This document shows, in pieces, positions 10,747 to 21,210 of a stretch of 64,000 nt of DNA. Made by a program: the position numbers and the translations under genes. Source of the DNA: Branchiostoma floridae (lineage: Eukaryota; Chordata; Leptocardii; Amphioxiformes; Branchiostomatidae); assembly GCF_000003815.2 (NCBI RefSeq), contig NC_049992.1:3963769-4027768 (forward strand). Reading direction: 5' to 3'. Numbering within the stretch: the first letter of the stretch is position 1; each line of letters opens with the position of its first letter. The notes below the pieces were generated by a model. That model did not search any database. It saw only the letters and a program-made list of their open reading frames with translations, and was not told where the DNA came from.

Positions 10747-13700
10747 ATGTGTTTTGAAAGAACTTTGTATGCATTGTTAGTGTTGTTGCTAGTGTGCCAT
10801 CAAGGCTGGGCACAGGAACAGTGCTTCGCAGACGGAACAGCAGAAGAAGAGGAGGAATGCGACTCCACCTCACCTGGCAGGTCTCACCTGACCCCCCACG
10901 ATGATCCCGAACCTGTACCTGACACAGGTGTACCCACTGAGGAGACAGGTAAATGTCCGTGTAGCACCGTTAGATGTACATGTGAGCTATTAAAATCTAA
11001 CACAATACAAGTTACTCAGGTAGCTGCCATATGGAGAGGTTTTCATTCATGATTATCGTTCATGAAAGTCGGGCTTAAACTAACGTTATATCTTCAAATT
11101 AACAAAACTTCTCAAACCTAAAAGGACGAAAAGGTGCACAGATAACACATACTGTTTTCATGATCAGGAACCTTCGCAGGCGTTCGACATATCCAAATCT
11201 ATCAAAACATAAGTTTATTGACATGAAAAAAATTAAAGGATACATCAATGCAGTCCGCCAAAGTCTGTAGTGTACACAGACATTTCGTAGTCGACTAGTA
11301 TATCGTTCATTGTTAAACGTTAACATGTTGTTTTATGTGTAAACAATAGTAGCCTAAACGCACTCACCTTGTGATAAACGTAGGTCAATCTATTTGTATC
11401 TTCTTGTTTGTTGTAGGTATGCATTATACAGTAGATTAAAGTCACTGTACTTTTGTCTATAAAGATTGTGCGAAACATTGTGTTAGAAAACTAAATCGCA
11501 ACGTGATACCCATACAGGATCAGATGTTACTTTACACAATCTTAAACATTTTTATATGCTGAGCAAGGAGCTTACGTACATTAAGTCTGCACTTCCGTTC
11601 CCAGCCGCTAGAGACTGTGTGGAAGTTTACGAGCGCGGGTCCGTCACCAACGGTGTGTACGTCATCAAGCCGCTCTCGTACCCGGGCGACCCGTTCCCAG
11701 TGTACTGTGACATGGAGAATAAGAACGGCGGTTGGACGACAGTTCAGCGGCGACAGGACGGGACAGTGGGTGACGTCATGCATAGATTATTATGTGACAT
11801 CAACTAGACCACGTAATGACACATTGACGTACATTTCTTCTTGGCGTCTGTATGTCACTAGAAAGGCAACATTTAAGCGAAAATGCAGAATGCTTTCCTT
11901 TTGTCAAGTTACATTGAACACAATATTATACCACTAACGCTAGTTCACCTTTATCCGCGGGGTACCCTTTATCCGTTTAAAAGCAGTGTATTTAGGGATA
12001 TAAAATCGACGGACGATAGTTTCAAATTTCAATACATCCAAAATATTACTGATAAAAACCACCGTCCACGGTCTTGAGTATCCGGATTTCCATTAATATG
12101 CTGTTTAAAAAAATGAATATATGATGCCCCGAGGATAAAGGTAAACAAGTTTTATGATATTGGGCTCGCAAACTGTAAGATCTGCTTGTAGATTACTAGT
12201 ACCACTTATGACCCGCGCTGAAGTGTATAGGTGTCATAAAGCATGATCGGTTCCTATAACCATCAAATAAACCACCGAGTGAGCGACTTCAGCAAATCCG
12301 TTCCTGAGGGCTTTTAACCGGACCTGGTAGGAATGCACATTTGTGGCGCTCGTGCCTCTTTCTGAGACATAAAAGGAAAAAAAGTGACGTAACCTTACAT
12401 GTAGGAAACCCCGAAAACTACCTGAAGATCAAACTGAACATTAGCCACAACCCTGCTTGGAGATTTTTTTAAATTCTGATGGACAAATTTTCCAGGTGAA
12501 TTTAATATTATTTTAACCGAACTTGGGAGGAGTGCACATTTGTGGCCCTCGGCATATTGTGGCTCTTTCTGAGTAACAAACGAATTGAAAAAGTACGAAA
12601 CCCCGAAAAATACTAGAATATCAAGCTTCATATTAGCCGCAACCCTGCTTAAATTGAGATTAGTAATTCTGATTGGCAAATTTCCAGGTGGATTTCAACC
12701 GGACCTGGGAGGAGTACCAGCTTGGGTTCGGTGACCTTGAGGGTGAGTTCTGGCTGGGACTGGACAAGCTGCACGCGCTGACCAGCGTAGGGAAGTACAT
12801 CCTGCACCTGGACTTCACTGACTGGGAGGGGGGCCGCGCCTTCACGGAGTACAGCAGCTTCAGAGTGGGAGGGGAGAAGGAGGACTACACCTTACACCTG
12901 TCGGGGTACTTCACAGGTAGCACAGGTGGGGACGCCATGTTGCGTCCCGTGTCGCTGAGCGGCAAGAAGTTCTCTACGCGCGACAGGTGAGCTCTACGGT
13001 CACCTTTTAGGTCTACGTCACCTTTAATCTTTAGTCTTCAAGCAGATCCTACGGTAACAATAAGATAGTATAGAGGCTTCAGTCCTCTGCCAGCTTTTGA
13101 TACTATCTTATGGTACCGTTGGATATGCTGGGAGATTACGTCAAATTTCCAAAGCGGGGCCCGGCCGGACAGCTTTTGGGAACAGAAAGTAGGATACGAA
13201 AGTCGCCAAACTACACAAGACGTAAATAGAATAGTCGTGGGCATCATCTGTGTGTATCTGTACGCATATATTTCTATTTTCACTTCCACAGACAGCCCGG
13301 CCGGGCCCCGGTTTGGAAATGTGACGTTTTTAATGAGCCTTAGTATCGTAGTAGTACGACGGGTGCCCGTCACAGGTGATGCAGTGTACCATCCTGCTAA
13401 AACAAATAAAGTGAAAGTGAATGTGAAAGTATGGTGGTGTCAGAGGTGGTGGCGGCTGGTGGTACTACACGTAATGTTGGTATTGTTGGTAATGTTGGTA
13501 TTGTTGGTAATGTTGGTACCTTTGATACTGTGGTGCCGATGGTACTGATAACTGTTCCCTTCCCTCCAGGGATAATGACGAGTGCGGCTGTAACTGTGCG
13601 TAGAAGTTCGGAGGTGGCGGCTAGTGGTACTGTAGCATTGATGGTACTACGGTACGGTGGTACCAGTGATAATGTGTGGTACTGTTTTTTTCATAGTACA

Positions 13701-14247
13701 AGGATAATGACGAGTGCGGCTGTAACTGTGCGTAGAAGTTCGGAGGTGGCGGCTAGTGGTACGGTAGCATTGATGGTACTACGGTACGCGAAGAAGTTTG
13801 AAGTTGGTGGCTGGTGGTACTAGTATACTGTAGCATTGATTGTACTATGGTACGAGTGGTACTGACAGTGGTACTATTCCCCCCTCTGCAGGGATAATGA
13901 CGAGTGCGGTTGTAACTGCCCAGAGAAGTTCGAAGGTGGTGATTGCCGGTGGTACTTTTGTAATAATATTGATGGTACAGCGGTACCGACTGTATGGTGT
14001 TACCAGCGATAACGATGACTGTTTTCTCCCTTGTAGGGACAATGACGAGTGCGGCTGTAACTGCGCGGAGAAGTTCGGAGGTGGCGGTTGGTGGTACTGG
14101 CGATGCGGGGACTCGTACCTGAACGGGAAGTACCACAACTCCCACAAGTGCGAGACCAAGCAGGGCATCGTCTGGGGCCCCTGGAAACAGTCCTTCAAAC
14201 ACTCGCTCAAGGCAGTCAGCATGAAAATCAGACTTATAGACCTCTGA
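10747..14247 (+). CDS. Secreted fibrinogen-related protein (FReD, ficolin/angiopoietin-like), 290 aa
   Basis: Four exons: 10747-10948, 11605-11765, 12688-12986 and 14037-14247. They join in frame to 291 codons including TGA. Residues 1-22 are a signal peptide (MCFERTLYALLVLLLVCHQG). Residues 23-68 are an acidic, Ser/Thr/Pro-rich linker. From about 69 to the end is a fibrinogen C-terminal domain: ARDCVEVYERG, PVYCDMENKNGGW, TTVQRRQDGT, VDFNRTWEEYQLGFG, GEFWLGLDK, KFSTRDRDND (calcium-loop DxDND type) and WGPWKQSFKHSLK. Such domains bind acetylated or other glycans in lectin-type innate immunity or clotting-like roles. No collagen or coiled-coil stalk is present. Odd: the segment after the calcium loop (DNDECGCNCAEKF) carries extra cysteines compared with typical family members. 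The donor after exon 2 is a weak GTGGGT, chosen because it keeps frame and the DGT-VDF joint. Confidence 0.9.
11940..12149. mobile_element. MITE with TAGTTCACCTTTATCCGCGG ends, intron 2 of the FReD gene
   Basis: Left end TAGTTCACCTTTATCCGCGG, right end GCCCCGAGGATAAAGGTAAAC (mirrored with mismatches). The interior includes ACCGTCCACGGTCTTGAGTA. A second copy at 50542-50758 shares both ends and the interior. Non-coding. Confidence 0.8.
12290..12687 (+). repeat. Duplicated acceptor/exon edges upstream of FReD exon 3
   Basis: The start of exon 3 (AACCGGACCTGGGAGGAG) is preceded by two degraded copies: AACCGGACCTGGTAGGAATG at about 12316 and AACCGAACTTGGGAGGAGTG at about 12515. Both continue with GCACATTTGTGG, which is not in the real exon. 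The second copy keeps a TTTTCCAG acceptor at 12495. Spacing is about 180-200 bp. Words shared between units also include ATTAGCC(A/G)CAACCCTGCTT. Confidence 0.8.
13031..13136. mobile_element. MITE, TCTCCAAGCAG family, short copy
   Basis: TAGTCTTCAAGCAGATCCTA on the left, TGGATATGCTGGGAGATTA on the right, and the family word GATACTATCTTATGG inside. It lies in FReD intron 3. No target duplication recognised. Confidence 0.75.
13143..13324. mobile_element. MITE with GGGCCCGGCCGG terminal repeats
   Basis: Left arm ATTTCCAAAGCGGGGCCCGG with CCGG following; right arm CCGGCCGGGCCCCGGTTTGG followed by AAAT. A diverged copy lies at 56501-56763. Non-coding; within FReD intron 3. Confidence 0.8.
13425..14036 (+). 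repeat. Decoy copies of the acceptor and start of FReD exon 4
   Basis: The real exon edge at 14037 (GGACAATGACGAGTGCGGC) is preceded by copies starting at 13570, 13702 and 13892 (GGATAATGACGAGTGCGG), each followed by about 60 nt of exon-like sequence and GGTACTGTAGCATTGATGG-like intron. Copies 1 and 2 carry an in-frame TAG after TGTGCG. Copy 3 keeps a strong acceptor (CCCCCTCTGCAG) and stays open through about 40 codons. A short GTAATGTTGGTATTGTTG triplet array lies at 13471-13520. Confidence 0.88.
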
Positions 14248-14312
14248 CGTCACGGGGTGCCTGGAAACAGTCCTTCAAACACTCACATAAGGCAGTTAGA
14301 ATGATAATCATT

Positions 14313-14476
14313 ATCTCTAAGCAGATCATGAGGTGGCATAAGTTGGTATCATGAGCTGGGGAAGGAGTTTAGCCGGTAAACCGCGAAGCGGTGGCCAATG
14401 AACTCCTCTGCCGTCTAAACCCCTTCCCCAGCTTATGATACTATCTTATGCCACCGCAAGATCTGCTTGAAGATTA
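14313..14476. mobile_element. MITE, TCTCCAAGCAG family, long arms
   Basis: Left TCTCTAAGCAGATCATGAGG, then TGGCATAAG and AGCTGGGGAAGG. The right half mirrors it, including CCTTCCCCAGCT, CTTATGCCACC and AGATCTGCTTGAAGATTA. The arms are about 60 bp. Just downstream of the FReD stop, probably in its 3'UTR. Confidence 0.85.
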
Positions 14477-15110
14477 TAATAATTATTCTTATAGATCTCT
14501 GACGGATACTGTATCTGTATCTATATACCCGACATGAAGCGCCCGAAGACAGTTCGTTGTCAAATTTAAATGATTACTAAAGACTGTCAGCCCTATAGAC
14601 CTACGAATCACGTACATAAGAGGAATAACTTAGTTGTGGTTACATGGTGGTAATGCAATATATGGTGGTGACACTTGACGCAATGAAAGACAATGAAAGA
14701 TATACTGGACTAATAAACATATGGCAAACTCATTCCACATCGAACCTTACCATGGAAAACTTCATATTTCTCATTGATTTCGAAGGCACCCAGTTAATAC
14801 ACTGTCCTTGAACTTCAACTCGCTGCTGTAGTGTTCTACACTATTCATTACTGTCTACAATTGACATGCAATGCTTTAGGACATTGGATTGCCGGTAATG
14901 ACATATTTCCAATTCCAGGTGTTATTGTGTTATTTCAAAATGTAGGTGATCAGTGTCAAGTTTATCCCCAGTGTCAAGTAAATCCTCAGAACTTATATCA
15001 GGGTGCAAAAGTAATTAATAAGAATTGAATATGTTGAAGTTCAGGGTAGAATCTACAAAATATGTGAAAATGACCATAAATTTTGTCTGCTTGAATATTA
15101 ATTTTATAAG
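14477..15110. other. Downstream of the FReD gene, no further gene
   Basis: AATAAA at about 14709-14714 could serve as the polyadenylation signal of the FReD gene. The stretch 14936-15000 repeats CAGTGTCAAGT(T/A)(T/A)ATCC twice. No coding sequence recognised. Confidence 0.45.
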
Positions 15111-15114
15111 TCGC

Positions 15115-15200
15115 TTTGATTTGACCCCAGCGGAGGTCACCATACTGTAGCCGAAACACGGAAATTGCCGGGAACAGGATTCACGCGAAATTCCACCCAC
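15115..15200 (-). repeat. Dispersed repeat, copy 2
   Basis: Inverted relative of 5570-5660: CAGCGGAGGTCACCATACTG and CGGGAACAGGATTC are its complements. No terminal structure seen. Confidence 0.7.
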
Positions 15201-15899
15201 TCAACCAACGGACGTTTCCAAGTATTAAACGTCCTTCACCCAACCAACCAAACATCGTAATCCAAGTCACCGGCGGCGAGAGGGTCGGGGCAAAATTGCA
15301 AAATCACTTGGCAACGCGGACAAAAGCATAGCAGCCGTACCACTGTGGTTAGGTGTCCAATCGATGTAAATAATGTATCTCTGCCAAATATTTATGGATC
15401 TGCAGGCTCTTTTCCGTAAGGCGTAGGCAGGTCTTTTTAATTTCCTGTAATTTGTAGGGAAGCTATTTTGTTCTACGTACTCTGTTGTCAAGACTTGGCG
15501 TAAAGCGTTGCGGGCCTTTCGTTCTGAATTTAGCATAAAGCGTTGTCAGAACCCCCAATGCAGACCCTCATATTTCGTCTGACCCGTACACTTACCTCTT
15601 CCCTCATGACCACACTGACTTGAAGTGGCCTGATCTTATCTACAGAGACGTGATCTTATTAACACGTGATGATCTTGATCTTGCTTCACACGGAACCTCT
15701 ACCTGCTTCACTGACCTACTTCTACCACTGCGACAGCTTGTCGTGGCACCGAAGGACAAGTTTGGATCACAGATAGATCCGATACGACATTTATGGTTCT
15801 TCTATGTTGGCTGGATGTCGGTCGTGTGAAGCTCGGGGTGATTCGCCCTCGCTTTGGTAATAGTCACTTTGCTTGGGAATGAGTTAGTAGAGATTTGTA

Positions 15900-16110
15900 A
15901 AGCCCTGGTTACACATAGCCGAACATGGCCTCCCGACTCTCTCCCGACTATGGTTGGTAGTGATTCGGGACGTAGGTTGGCTGTAGTCGGCCGAATGTTT
16001 TGAAATTTTGAAAACATTCGGCTGTAGAATCTACACGGCAGGTCTAGAATGGGTTGGCTAGTGGTCCGCCCGCCGATGTTCGGCTAGTGTTCGGGAGTAA
16101 GCCAGGAGTC
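15900..16110. repeat. Imperfect palindromic element
   Basis: The centre is a hairpin: GCCGAATGTTTT, AAATTTTG, AAAACATTCGGC. The outer parts (CCCTGGTTACACATAGCCGA and TCGGCTAGTGTTCGGGAGTA) are imperfectly inverted. Likely a decayed MITE. No coding capacity. Confidence 0.5.
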
Positions 16111-16393
16111 ACATTTAAATCTTAACCACACCATAACCTTGCCCCCAGCCTACCCACAACTCACCAAATTAACTAAAAGCAACTGGAGTCGAAACGCGTT
16201 TGGCAAACAAAGGGAAAAGATTTATTCTCGTACTTTTCCACAGAAGCACGCCCATGATAAAGGTCAGTGGAACGGGCACTGAACATCATAACATATGATA
16301 ACAAACTAATCATGAATACAACTCTACGTAACCGCAAATACTACAGTTTATCTAAGATAAGGATATTGGAGGAGATAAGGGGTTGGCGGTGGG

Positions 16394-16671
16394 TCGAAAA
16401 CCGGGGAGCGAGTCTCCGTGCGCCTCGCTTCCCGCGGACGAAACACAGAATGAGAGCCCCGGTGTGGTGTGCGGAAGTGTGAAGAGGCAAGGACTGACAC
16501 GCGGTGACCACGTGGGAGGTCAGACAAAGACCGGAGACGGGGTTGTCGTAAATTAATAAAAATGACATCACTGACATTTTTCCACAATTAACTAAAAGCA
16601 ACTGGAGTCGAAACGCGTTTGGCAAACAAAGGGAAAAGATTTATTCTCGTACTTTTCCACAGAAGCACGCC
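16394..16671 (-). repeat. 3' junction of the split repeats (192-bp and 86-bp blocks abutting)
   Basis: 16394-16585 is identical by eye to 21241-21432, and 16586-16671 to 16167-16252. On the minus strand the junction reads TTTAGTTAATT then GTGGAAAAATG. In this class the abutted blocks are thought to template joining of the ends through a circular intermediate. Confidence 0.88.
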
Positions 16672-17017
16672 AAAAGTAAGGCCAAACCGTATCGGAAAAA
16701 AAAAGGAAGAAAATTTTAGGGAGGAAAAGAATTTCGGTTGGGAAAAGCAAGAGAACGCAGTGGAGAAAAAAGGAAAATAAAAGGACCCGCACACCACCCC
16801 TCTCTCCGTAAGATAAGATAAGCAAAAACATACATCGAGATTACGGGTGATAATTGCGAATCGTGTCACAAGCTATACAAACACTGTCATACTAACAATT
16901 ACATCGTGCACGGAGACTAGTAAAAACAACAGTCTTGAACTGAACAGTACTCAACGCTACATCTAGCAACTTAATGTGGAACATGGGTAGAAGCTTTGCG
17001 TACACGAGAGTGTGCTG

Positions 17018-18244
17018 TTACGGTGGTGGATAGCGTGTAGATCGGATACGTCTAATCATCTTAGTACATAGCTCCAAACGTTTCCGTAGTGGTACTTTTA
17101 GATACAGTAGGTAGGCTTGTGAGCGCCAATCGCCCTGAATCTTAATCAATTCTACCGGGACCCCGGAGCGAAAGGCGAACGTGGCCCCGCCCCGGCGACC
17201 GCTATGTAAAGAATACAACTGTGGGTTCAGACCCGCCTGAACTAACACACGTTTGAATGCGTTATCAAATACTGATTGCGACAATGGCACTACACGAGAA
17301 GAATAGCGAACTGTAAACACAGCGAGACCACTGTAATTAGCATTTAACCGTAGCATGTTTCGAAATGCCGCTACCGGACATAACGGGGAATTGGGAATAG
17401 CTAAGACTGGAATTGACAACACACGTTCGGCGCACTGTAAGGTTTTGGACCAGCGAATACGCACTAACAGAGAATCCCTATAAAGTGTGAAGTCGTGAAT
17501 CGTACATTGTTTGGAAGGATCGAACTTGCCTTTCGGTAGGAAATTGGATTTCCTTTGAAACGTGAAGAAACTGAGAAGAATCAGGGTCCACATCGTGGCG
17601 TGAAACGGGTCCATAAGATCTAAATGTTCATATATACGAAGCAGTATGTCCGGCGTGAATGGCGCGACCTGTCTCGGTGTGTGGCACAGACGCCTCTGGA
17701 GTCCTCTTTGTAACAGCGCAATGTCTGTAGACAGGAAAGCGTCCACGGTGTAGCCGAAGAGTACATGCAGCGTTTTAAGTCCACCCAGATAGTTCGCGAT
17801 CGACGCGGGGGCCTTGAAGGAGCGGGCAAGAAACTCCGCGAACGTTTCTAGCGTATCCACCGTGGCTGGGAACGGAGAAATCCAATAGAAGAAACAGAAG
17901 AGAAGGTACGTCCGGAGAATTGTCCGCAGATTAGACCACGTTCCTTCGGCAAACGCTGCCCATTTAGTCCGACTGGCTTGACCGCGAAGGCGTCGGAGAT
18001 CTCGGCGATGATCAATGTCTCGGGTACGATGCGCGTCACCTCGTAATCCGTGGTCGCGAGGCCGTCGCGGGGCCTTTGGCAGCTTCGTGTTCTGTCCGCG
18101 GAGACGACGCAGGTCTCGACGGTGTCGATATACGTGTACCGGAAGACGTCGCGAATATCGCCCTGCGATACAAAGGAACAAGAGAACAACGTTGAGACAA
18201 CGGGAAGGGTCAAGATTATAACTGACAGTCAAGCTCGAAATCAT
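17018..18244 (-). CDS. Retrotransposon tyrosine recombinase
   Basis: Up to 408 residues; the true start may be internal because the first ~95 residues are Arg-rich with a repeated RRDLRRLRGQ. The core-binding region spans about 95-190 (ANYLGGLKTLHVLFG). The catalytic domain has Arg231 (FTFQRKSNF), His347 and Arg350 (LHSGRRGGATFA), GDWRS near 371-375, and a nucleophile Tyr at 378 or 381 (QAYLLYL). All RHRY-type residues are present. It replaces the integrase of LTR elements, which fits the absence of LTRs. Confidence 0.9.
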   Translation of the reverse strand: MISSLTVSYNLDPSRCLNVVLLFLCIAGRYSRRLPVHVYRHRRDLRRLRGQNTKLPKAPRRPRDHGLRGDAHRTRDIDHRRDLRRLRGQASRTKWAAFAEGTWSNLRTILRTYLLFCFFYWISPFPATVDTLETFAEFLARSFKAPASIANYLGGLKTLHVLFGYTVDAFLSTDIALLQRGLQRRLCHTPRQVAPFTPDILLRIYEHLDLMDPFHATMWTLILLSFFTFQRKSNFLPKGKFDPSKQCTIHDFTLYRDSLLVRIRWSKTLQCAERVLSIPVLAIPNSPLCPVAAFRNMLRLNANYSGLAVFTVRYSSRVVPLSQSVFDNAFKRVLVQAGLNPQLYSLHSGRRGGATFAFRSGVPVELIKIQGDWRSQAYLLYLKVPLRKRLELCTKMIRRIRSTRYPPP

Positions 18245-19985
18245 CGCGGGAGATCGGAATTTCCACCGTGTTTACATCACGCGTCAACAACTCAAACTGC
18301 TGGCGATGTGTGTCCGAGAGATGCCAGCGCGACAGGTGGTCAGGAATACGGTTGTCTGTGCCCGCGATGTGTGAAGCGCGTAGCTCAAACCTGTGAACGG
18401 CAGCTAGGAACCACAGCTCTCGGGAACACTGCAGTAAGTCCGAATCACGCGAGCGACCGGAGTTCAGAACGTGTACACACGAGATATTATCACAGTATAC
18501 TAACACGGTCAAACCGGCCCAACGATGGCCCCATTTACGGGCCGCCACAACTATTGTCAGCATCTCCAAGACATGAATCTTGCGGGCACACTTACGAAGC
18601 ACGAAGTCAGGGAACATGGCATGGAAGAACTGACCATTGGAAATAGCGCCACAACCCGAGGAGCACGCGTCTGTTGCGACGATGTCGTCCGGTGCGGTGT
18701 AGACGGTAGACGCGATCAGCGAGACCCCGTTGAACTCGTGGAGGAAGCGGCGCCACCACTCCAAGTCCCGCCGAAAATCGCGAGATAATCGACATCGGTG
18801 GTGATTACAACGGAGTTTACGTAAGGACTCTAACAGACGTGAGACAAACAGCCGGCCGGGGGGAACACACGCAGAAACGAAGACAAGCTTGCCGACGAGG
18901 GACTGTAATTCACGTTTGGTTGCCTTCCTCTTCATTAGCCACTGCGCTACCAAGTTGGAGATTTCTTCAAGACGAAAAGACGGAACCCGGCGGACCATCT
19001 CAACGGTGTCAAATTCTATCCCGAGCCATGTCATGCAAGTTGAGGGTGGGATAGCCTTCTCAGGCGCCTCCTCGAGTCCTAATACGTTTATTGTTCTTTG
19101 TAAGCTGGCAAACGCCGCGGGAGCCAGAGGTGCGATCTCGGCGCCACCAAAGTCGTCGATATAATTTGTCACCGAATAACCTTTTTCACGCTCAATAAAA
19201 GTGATCGCGGACGTGGTTGATTGGCACATTACTGACGCAGACCGCAGACCAAAACAAACACGGGTGTCAATATACCAATTGTCTCGCCAACAATAACATA
19301 AATACCGATAATCCGCGGGATCCACAGGAAGTTGCCTATATGCCCTGCGCAGGTCAGTCTTAAACAACAAACAGCCTCGGCCCTTGTCTAAGATCATCTC
19401 AGTCATTGTATATACGGATGGATACACTAAACTAATTGGTTCGCCCAAAAAAGTGTTCTTTGGAATGGCGTCATTCACAGACTGCCCAGACGGGTAACTC
19501 AAATCCACAACGACGCGACGCGTGTCACTGTCACGTTTTGCTACCGTCTGCAGGGGTGCCGGGAAGACTGGAAACGGGAATGGGTTCGCACGAAATGGGC
19601 CACACATGGCGCCGTAGTGGAGTTCTTTGTCGATAAACAAGTCCACGTCTGCTTGGTAATCCAAAGCCGATCGGTGATTAGAATGATGCACATTTTGTGG
19701 GAAATTGTAATTTTCAGGATGAATGTTGATCGGCCAGCCGAATTCGAGAAAGTCGGGTAGTGAAGTGTTGGAGTAATTAGCTAACAAAGCCCGCCAGACC
19801 GGGATATTGAGTGACGTCTTGACCGGAATTCGCGCGCCGATATAATTAGGAACACCGGTCTGGGCCACAGCGGTATAGAGTTCAATAATGTCCTCCCCCG
19901 GTGCCAGTGGCACCCGGCTGTGAAGAGAAACCGGCGGCTCGCCTTGTGTTGTCACCAGGGGGCTGACGAAAGGATCTCGGGCCAT
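18216..19985 (-). CDS. Retrotransposon reverse transcriptase / RNase H
   Basis: 589 residues. RT core: LLFKTDLRRAYRQLP at about 207-220 (catalytic Asp), VCFGLRSASVMCQ near 243-255, and VTNYIDDFGGAE with YIDD at 275-278. RNase H: IVATDACSSGCG (Asp near 439), HVLEML (Glu near 474), VYCDN (Asp near 499) and IAGTDNRIPDHLSR near 540-553. All expected acidic residues are present and no stop interrupts the frame. It copies element RNA into DNA. The end overlaps the recombinase frame by 29 nt. Confidence 0.93.
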   Translation of the reverse strand: MARDPFVSPLVTTQGEPPVSLHSRVPLAPGEDIIELYTAVAQTGVPNYIGARIPVKTSLNIPVWRALLANYSNTSLPDFLEFGWPINIHPENYNFPQNVHHSNHRSALDYQADVDLFIDKELHYGAMCGPFRANPFPFPVFPAPLQTVAKRDSDTRRVVVDLSYPSGQSVNDAIPKNTFLGEPISLVYPSVYTMTEMILDKGRGCLLFKTDLRRAYRQLPVDPADYRYLCYCWRDNWYIDTRVCFGLRSASVMCQSTTSAITFIEREKGYSVTNYIDDFGGAEIAPLAPAAFASLQRTINVLGLEEAPEKAIPPSTCMTWLGIEFDTVEMVRRVPSFRLEEISNLVAQWLMKRKATKRELQSLVGKLVFVSACVPPGRLFVSRLLESLRKLRCNHHRCRLSRDFRRDLEWWRRFLHEFNGVSLIASTVYTAPDDIVATDACSSGCGAISNGQFFHAMFPDFVLRKCARKIHVLEMLTIVVAARKWGHRWAGLTVLVYCDNISCVHVLNSGRSRDSDLLQCSRELWFLAAVHRFELRASHIAGTDNRIPDHLSRWHLSDTHRQQFELLTRDVNTVEIPISRDDFELDCQL

Positions 19986-21210
19986 GTCGGTACTCAGTCT
20001 TGGGATGTTCCTCTTCCACGCGTCGGACTAAAAGACACATGCAACAGATATGCTTAACCTGTCCCCAGCGCGGGTCCCAGTGTTCCGGCCCCTGCTGACA
20101 GTTCCCGTGCTGGTACGCCTCGCACCAGCGTGGCCTGTTGGGGTCCCTAGCAGACGAGCGCGCTTGAGCCCGTGGCGCGGCGGGAGGGTGGGATACACCC
20201 GCCTGGGCGCGGTAGGACCGCTCCCTGGTATTGTCTATAGTCTCCTTAGAACTAGACCAGGAGATCGTGCCATTCTCCATAGCATACAACACAGAAGCAT
20301 GTGTCTCCCTCACAATGCCCCAATCGTAATAAGCGGCATCAAACATTAGATCCGATAAGTGTTCGAGTCTGATCCGGACAGACCGCTTGACGTGTTTTTT
20401 CTCCAAGAGATTTTTGACGAAGCCGTGCACAAACATGGATGTTGATAGATCGTCATACGTCACACACCCATCGCCCCCCTTGCCCTTGCCAGGGAAGTGG
20501 ACATGGTGGTGGGGCCACTCGATTTTTACCCGACTAGACGCGGAATCGTTAATGGTCTTGGTGCGACCGCTTTTCTTACCTCGGCGGCGGCGGCGTGGAG
20601 AAGATGAAGACCTTGAGTCCGAGCTGTACCGTCGACGGGCTGACCGGTGTCGGCGTCTGTGGCCTTTGTTGCTGCGACGGCGTCGGGAGCGGGAGCCGTC
20701 CGTTGACCGGGACCGGGACGTGGAGGATCTCGTTGTTGAGTCGGAGGAAGAACGCTTCCGTGACGAGACCGGTCGTTTCCCGAGAAGGTCGTCGATGTTT
20801 TTCAGGCGACGGCGTGAGCGGGCGGCGTCTGGAGACCGCGAGCGGGATGGGGACTGGCTTGTGTCCTTTCTGTCCTTCCGGCGAGAGGAGGAACGCTTCC
20901 TCGGTTTCTTACCGAAGATTTCATCCAGGGTTTTATCGACCCTGTCAGCAAGGTCGTCGTCTTCCCGCAAGTCCCTCGCGGTGGGGACCCGTTCCTCTTC
21001 GCTGGCTTCCGACCAGAGTCCTTTGGCCAGCTCCTTGGCCTTGCTGTCTCTCTTCAGCTTTTTCAGGGACCGGCGGACCCTCTCCTCAATGCTGTCCGAG
21101 TTGTTGTCTGAGCCCGGGGAGAAGCCCGCCGTACACTTGCCACGACCGTGCGGCCCTCGATGACCCTTGACTGGCAGCGTGCAGACTGAACAAACTTTGG
21201 GCTTCGCCAT
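19882..21210 (-). CDS. Retrotransposon gag-like protein
   Basis: About 442 residues from MAKPKVCSVC (ATG near 21210); an in-frame ATG at 21237 would add nine. The N-terminus has a CxxC...HxxxH...C arrangement (CSVCTLPVKGHRGPHGRGKC) that could bind zinc. The middle is strongly Arg/Ser-rich (RRRRSNKGHRRRHRSARRR). The C-terminal third has a second Cys/His cluster (WCEAYQHGNC, then WGQVKHICCMC). Nucleic-acid binding is inferred from these features. It overlaps the start of the RT frame by 104 nt in another frame, so RT is probably expressed by re-initiation or frameshift. Confidence 0.75.
   Translation of the reverse strand: MAKPKVCSVCTLPVKGHRGPHGRGKCTAGFSPGSDNNSDSIEERVRRSLKKLKRDSKAKELAKGLWSEASEEERVPTARDLREDDDLADRVDKTLDEIFGKKPRKRSSSRRKDRKDTSQSPSRSRSPDAARSRRRLKNIDDLLGKRPVSSRKRSSSDSTTRSSTSRSRSTDGSRSRRRRSNKGHRRRHRSARRRYSSDSRSSSSPRRRRRGKKSGRTKTINDSASSRVKIEWPHHHVHFPGKGKGGDGCVTYDDLSTSMFVHGFVKNLLEKKHVKRSVRIRLEHLSDLMFDAAYYDWGIVRETHASVLYAMENGTISWSSSKETIDNTRERSYRAQAGVSHPPAAPRAQARSSARDPNRPRWCEAYQHGNCQQGPEHWDPRWGQVKHICCMCLLVRRVEEEHPKTEYRHGPRSFRQPPGDNTRRAAGFSSQPGATGTGGGHY

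Noticed and set aside
20050-21170. Long plus-strand frames opposite the gag gene
   Set aside because: Arg-rich mirror translations of the SR-rich gag sequence; no family similarity.
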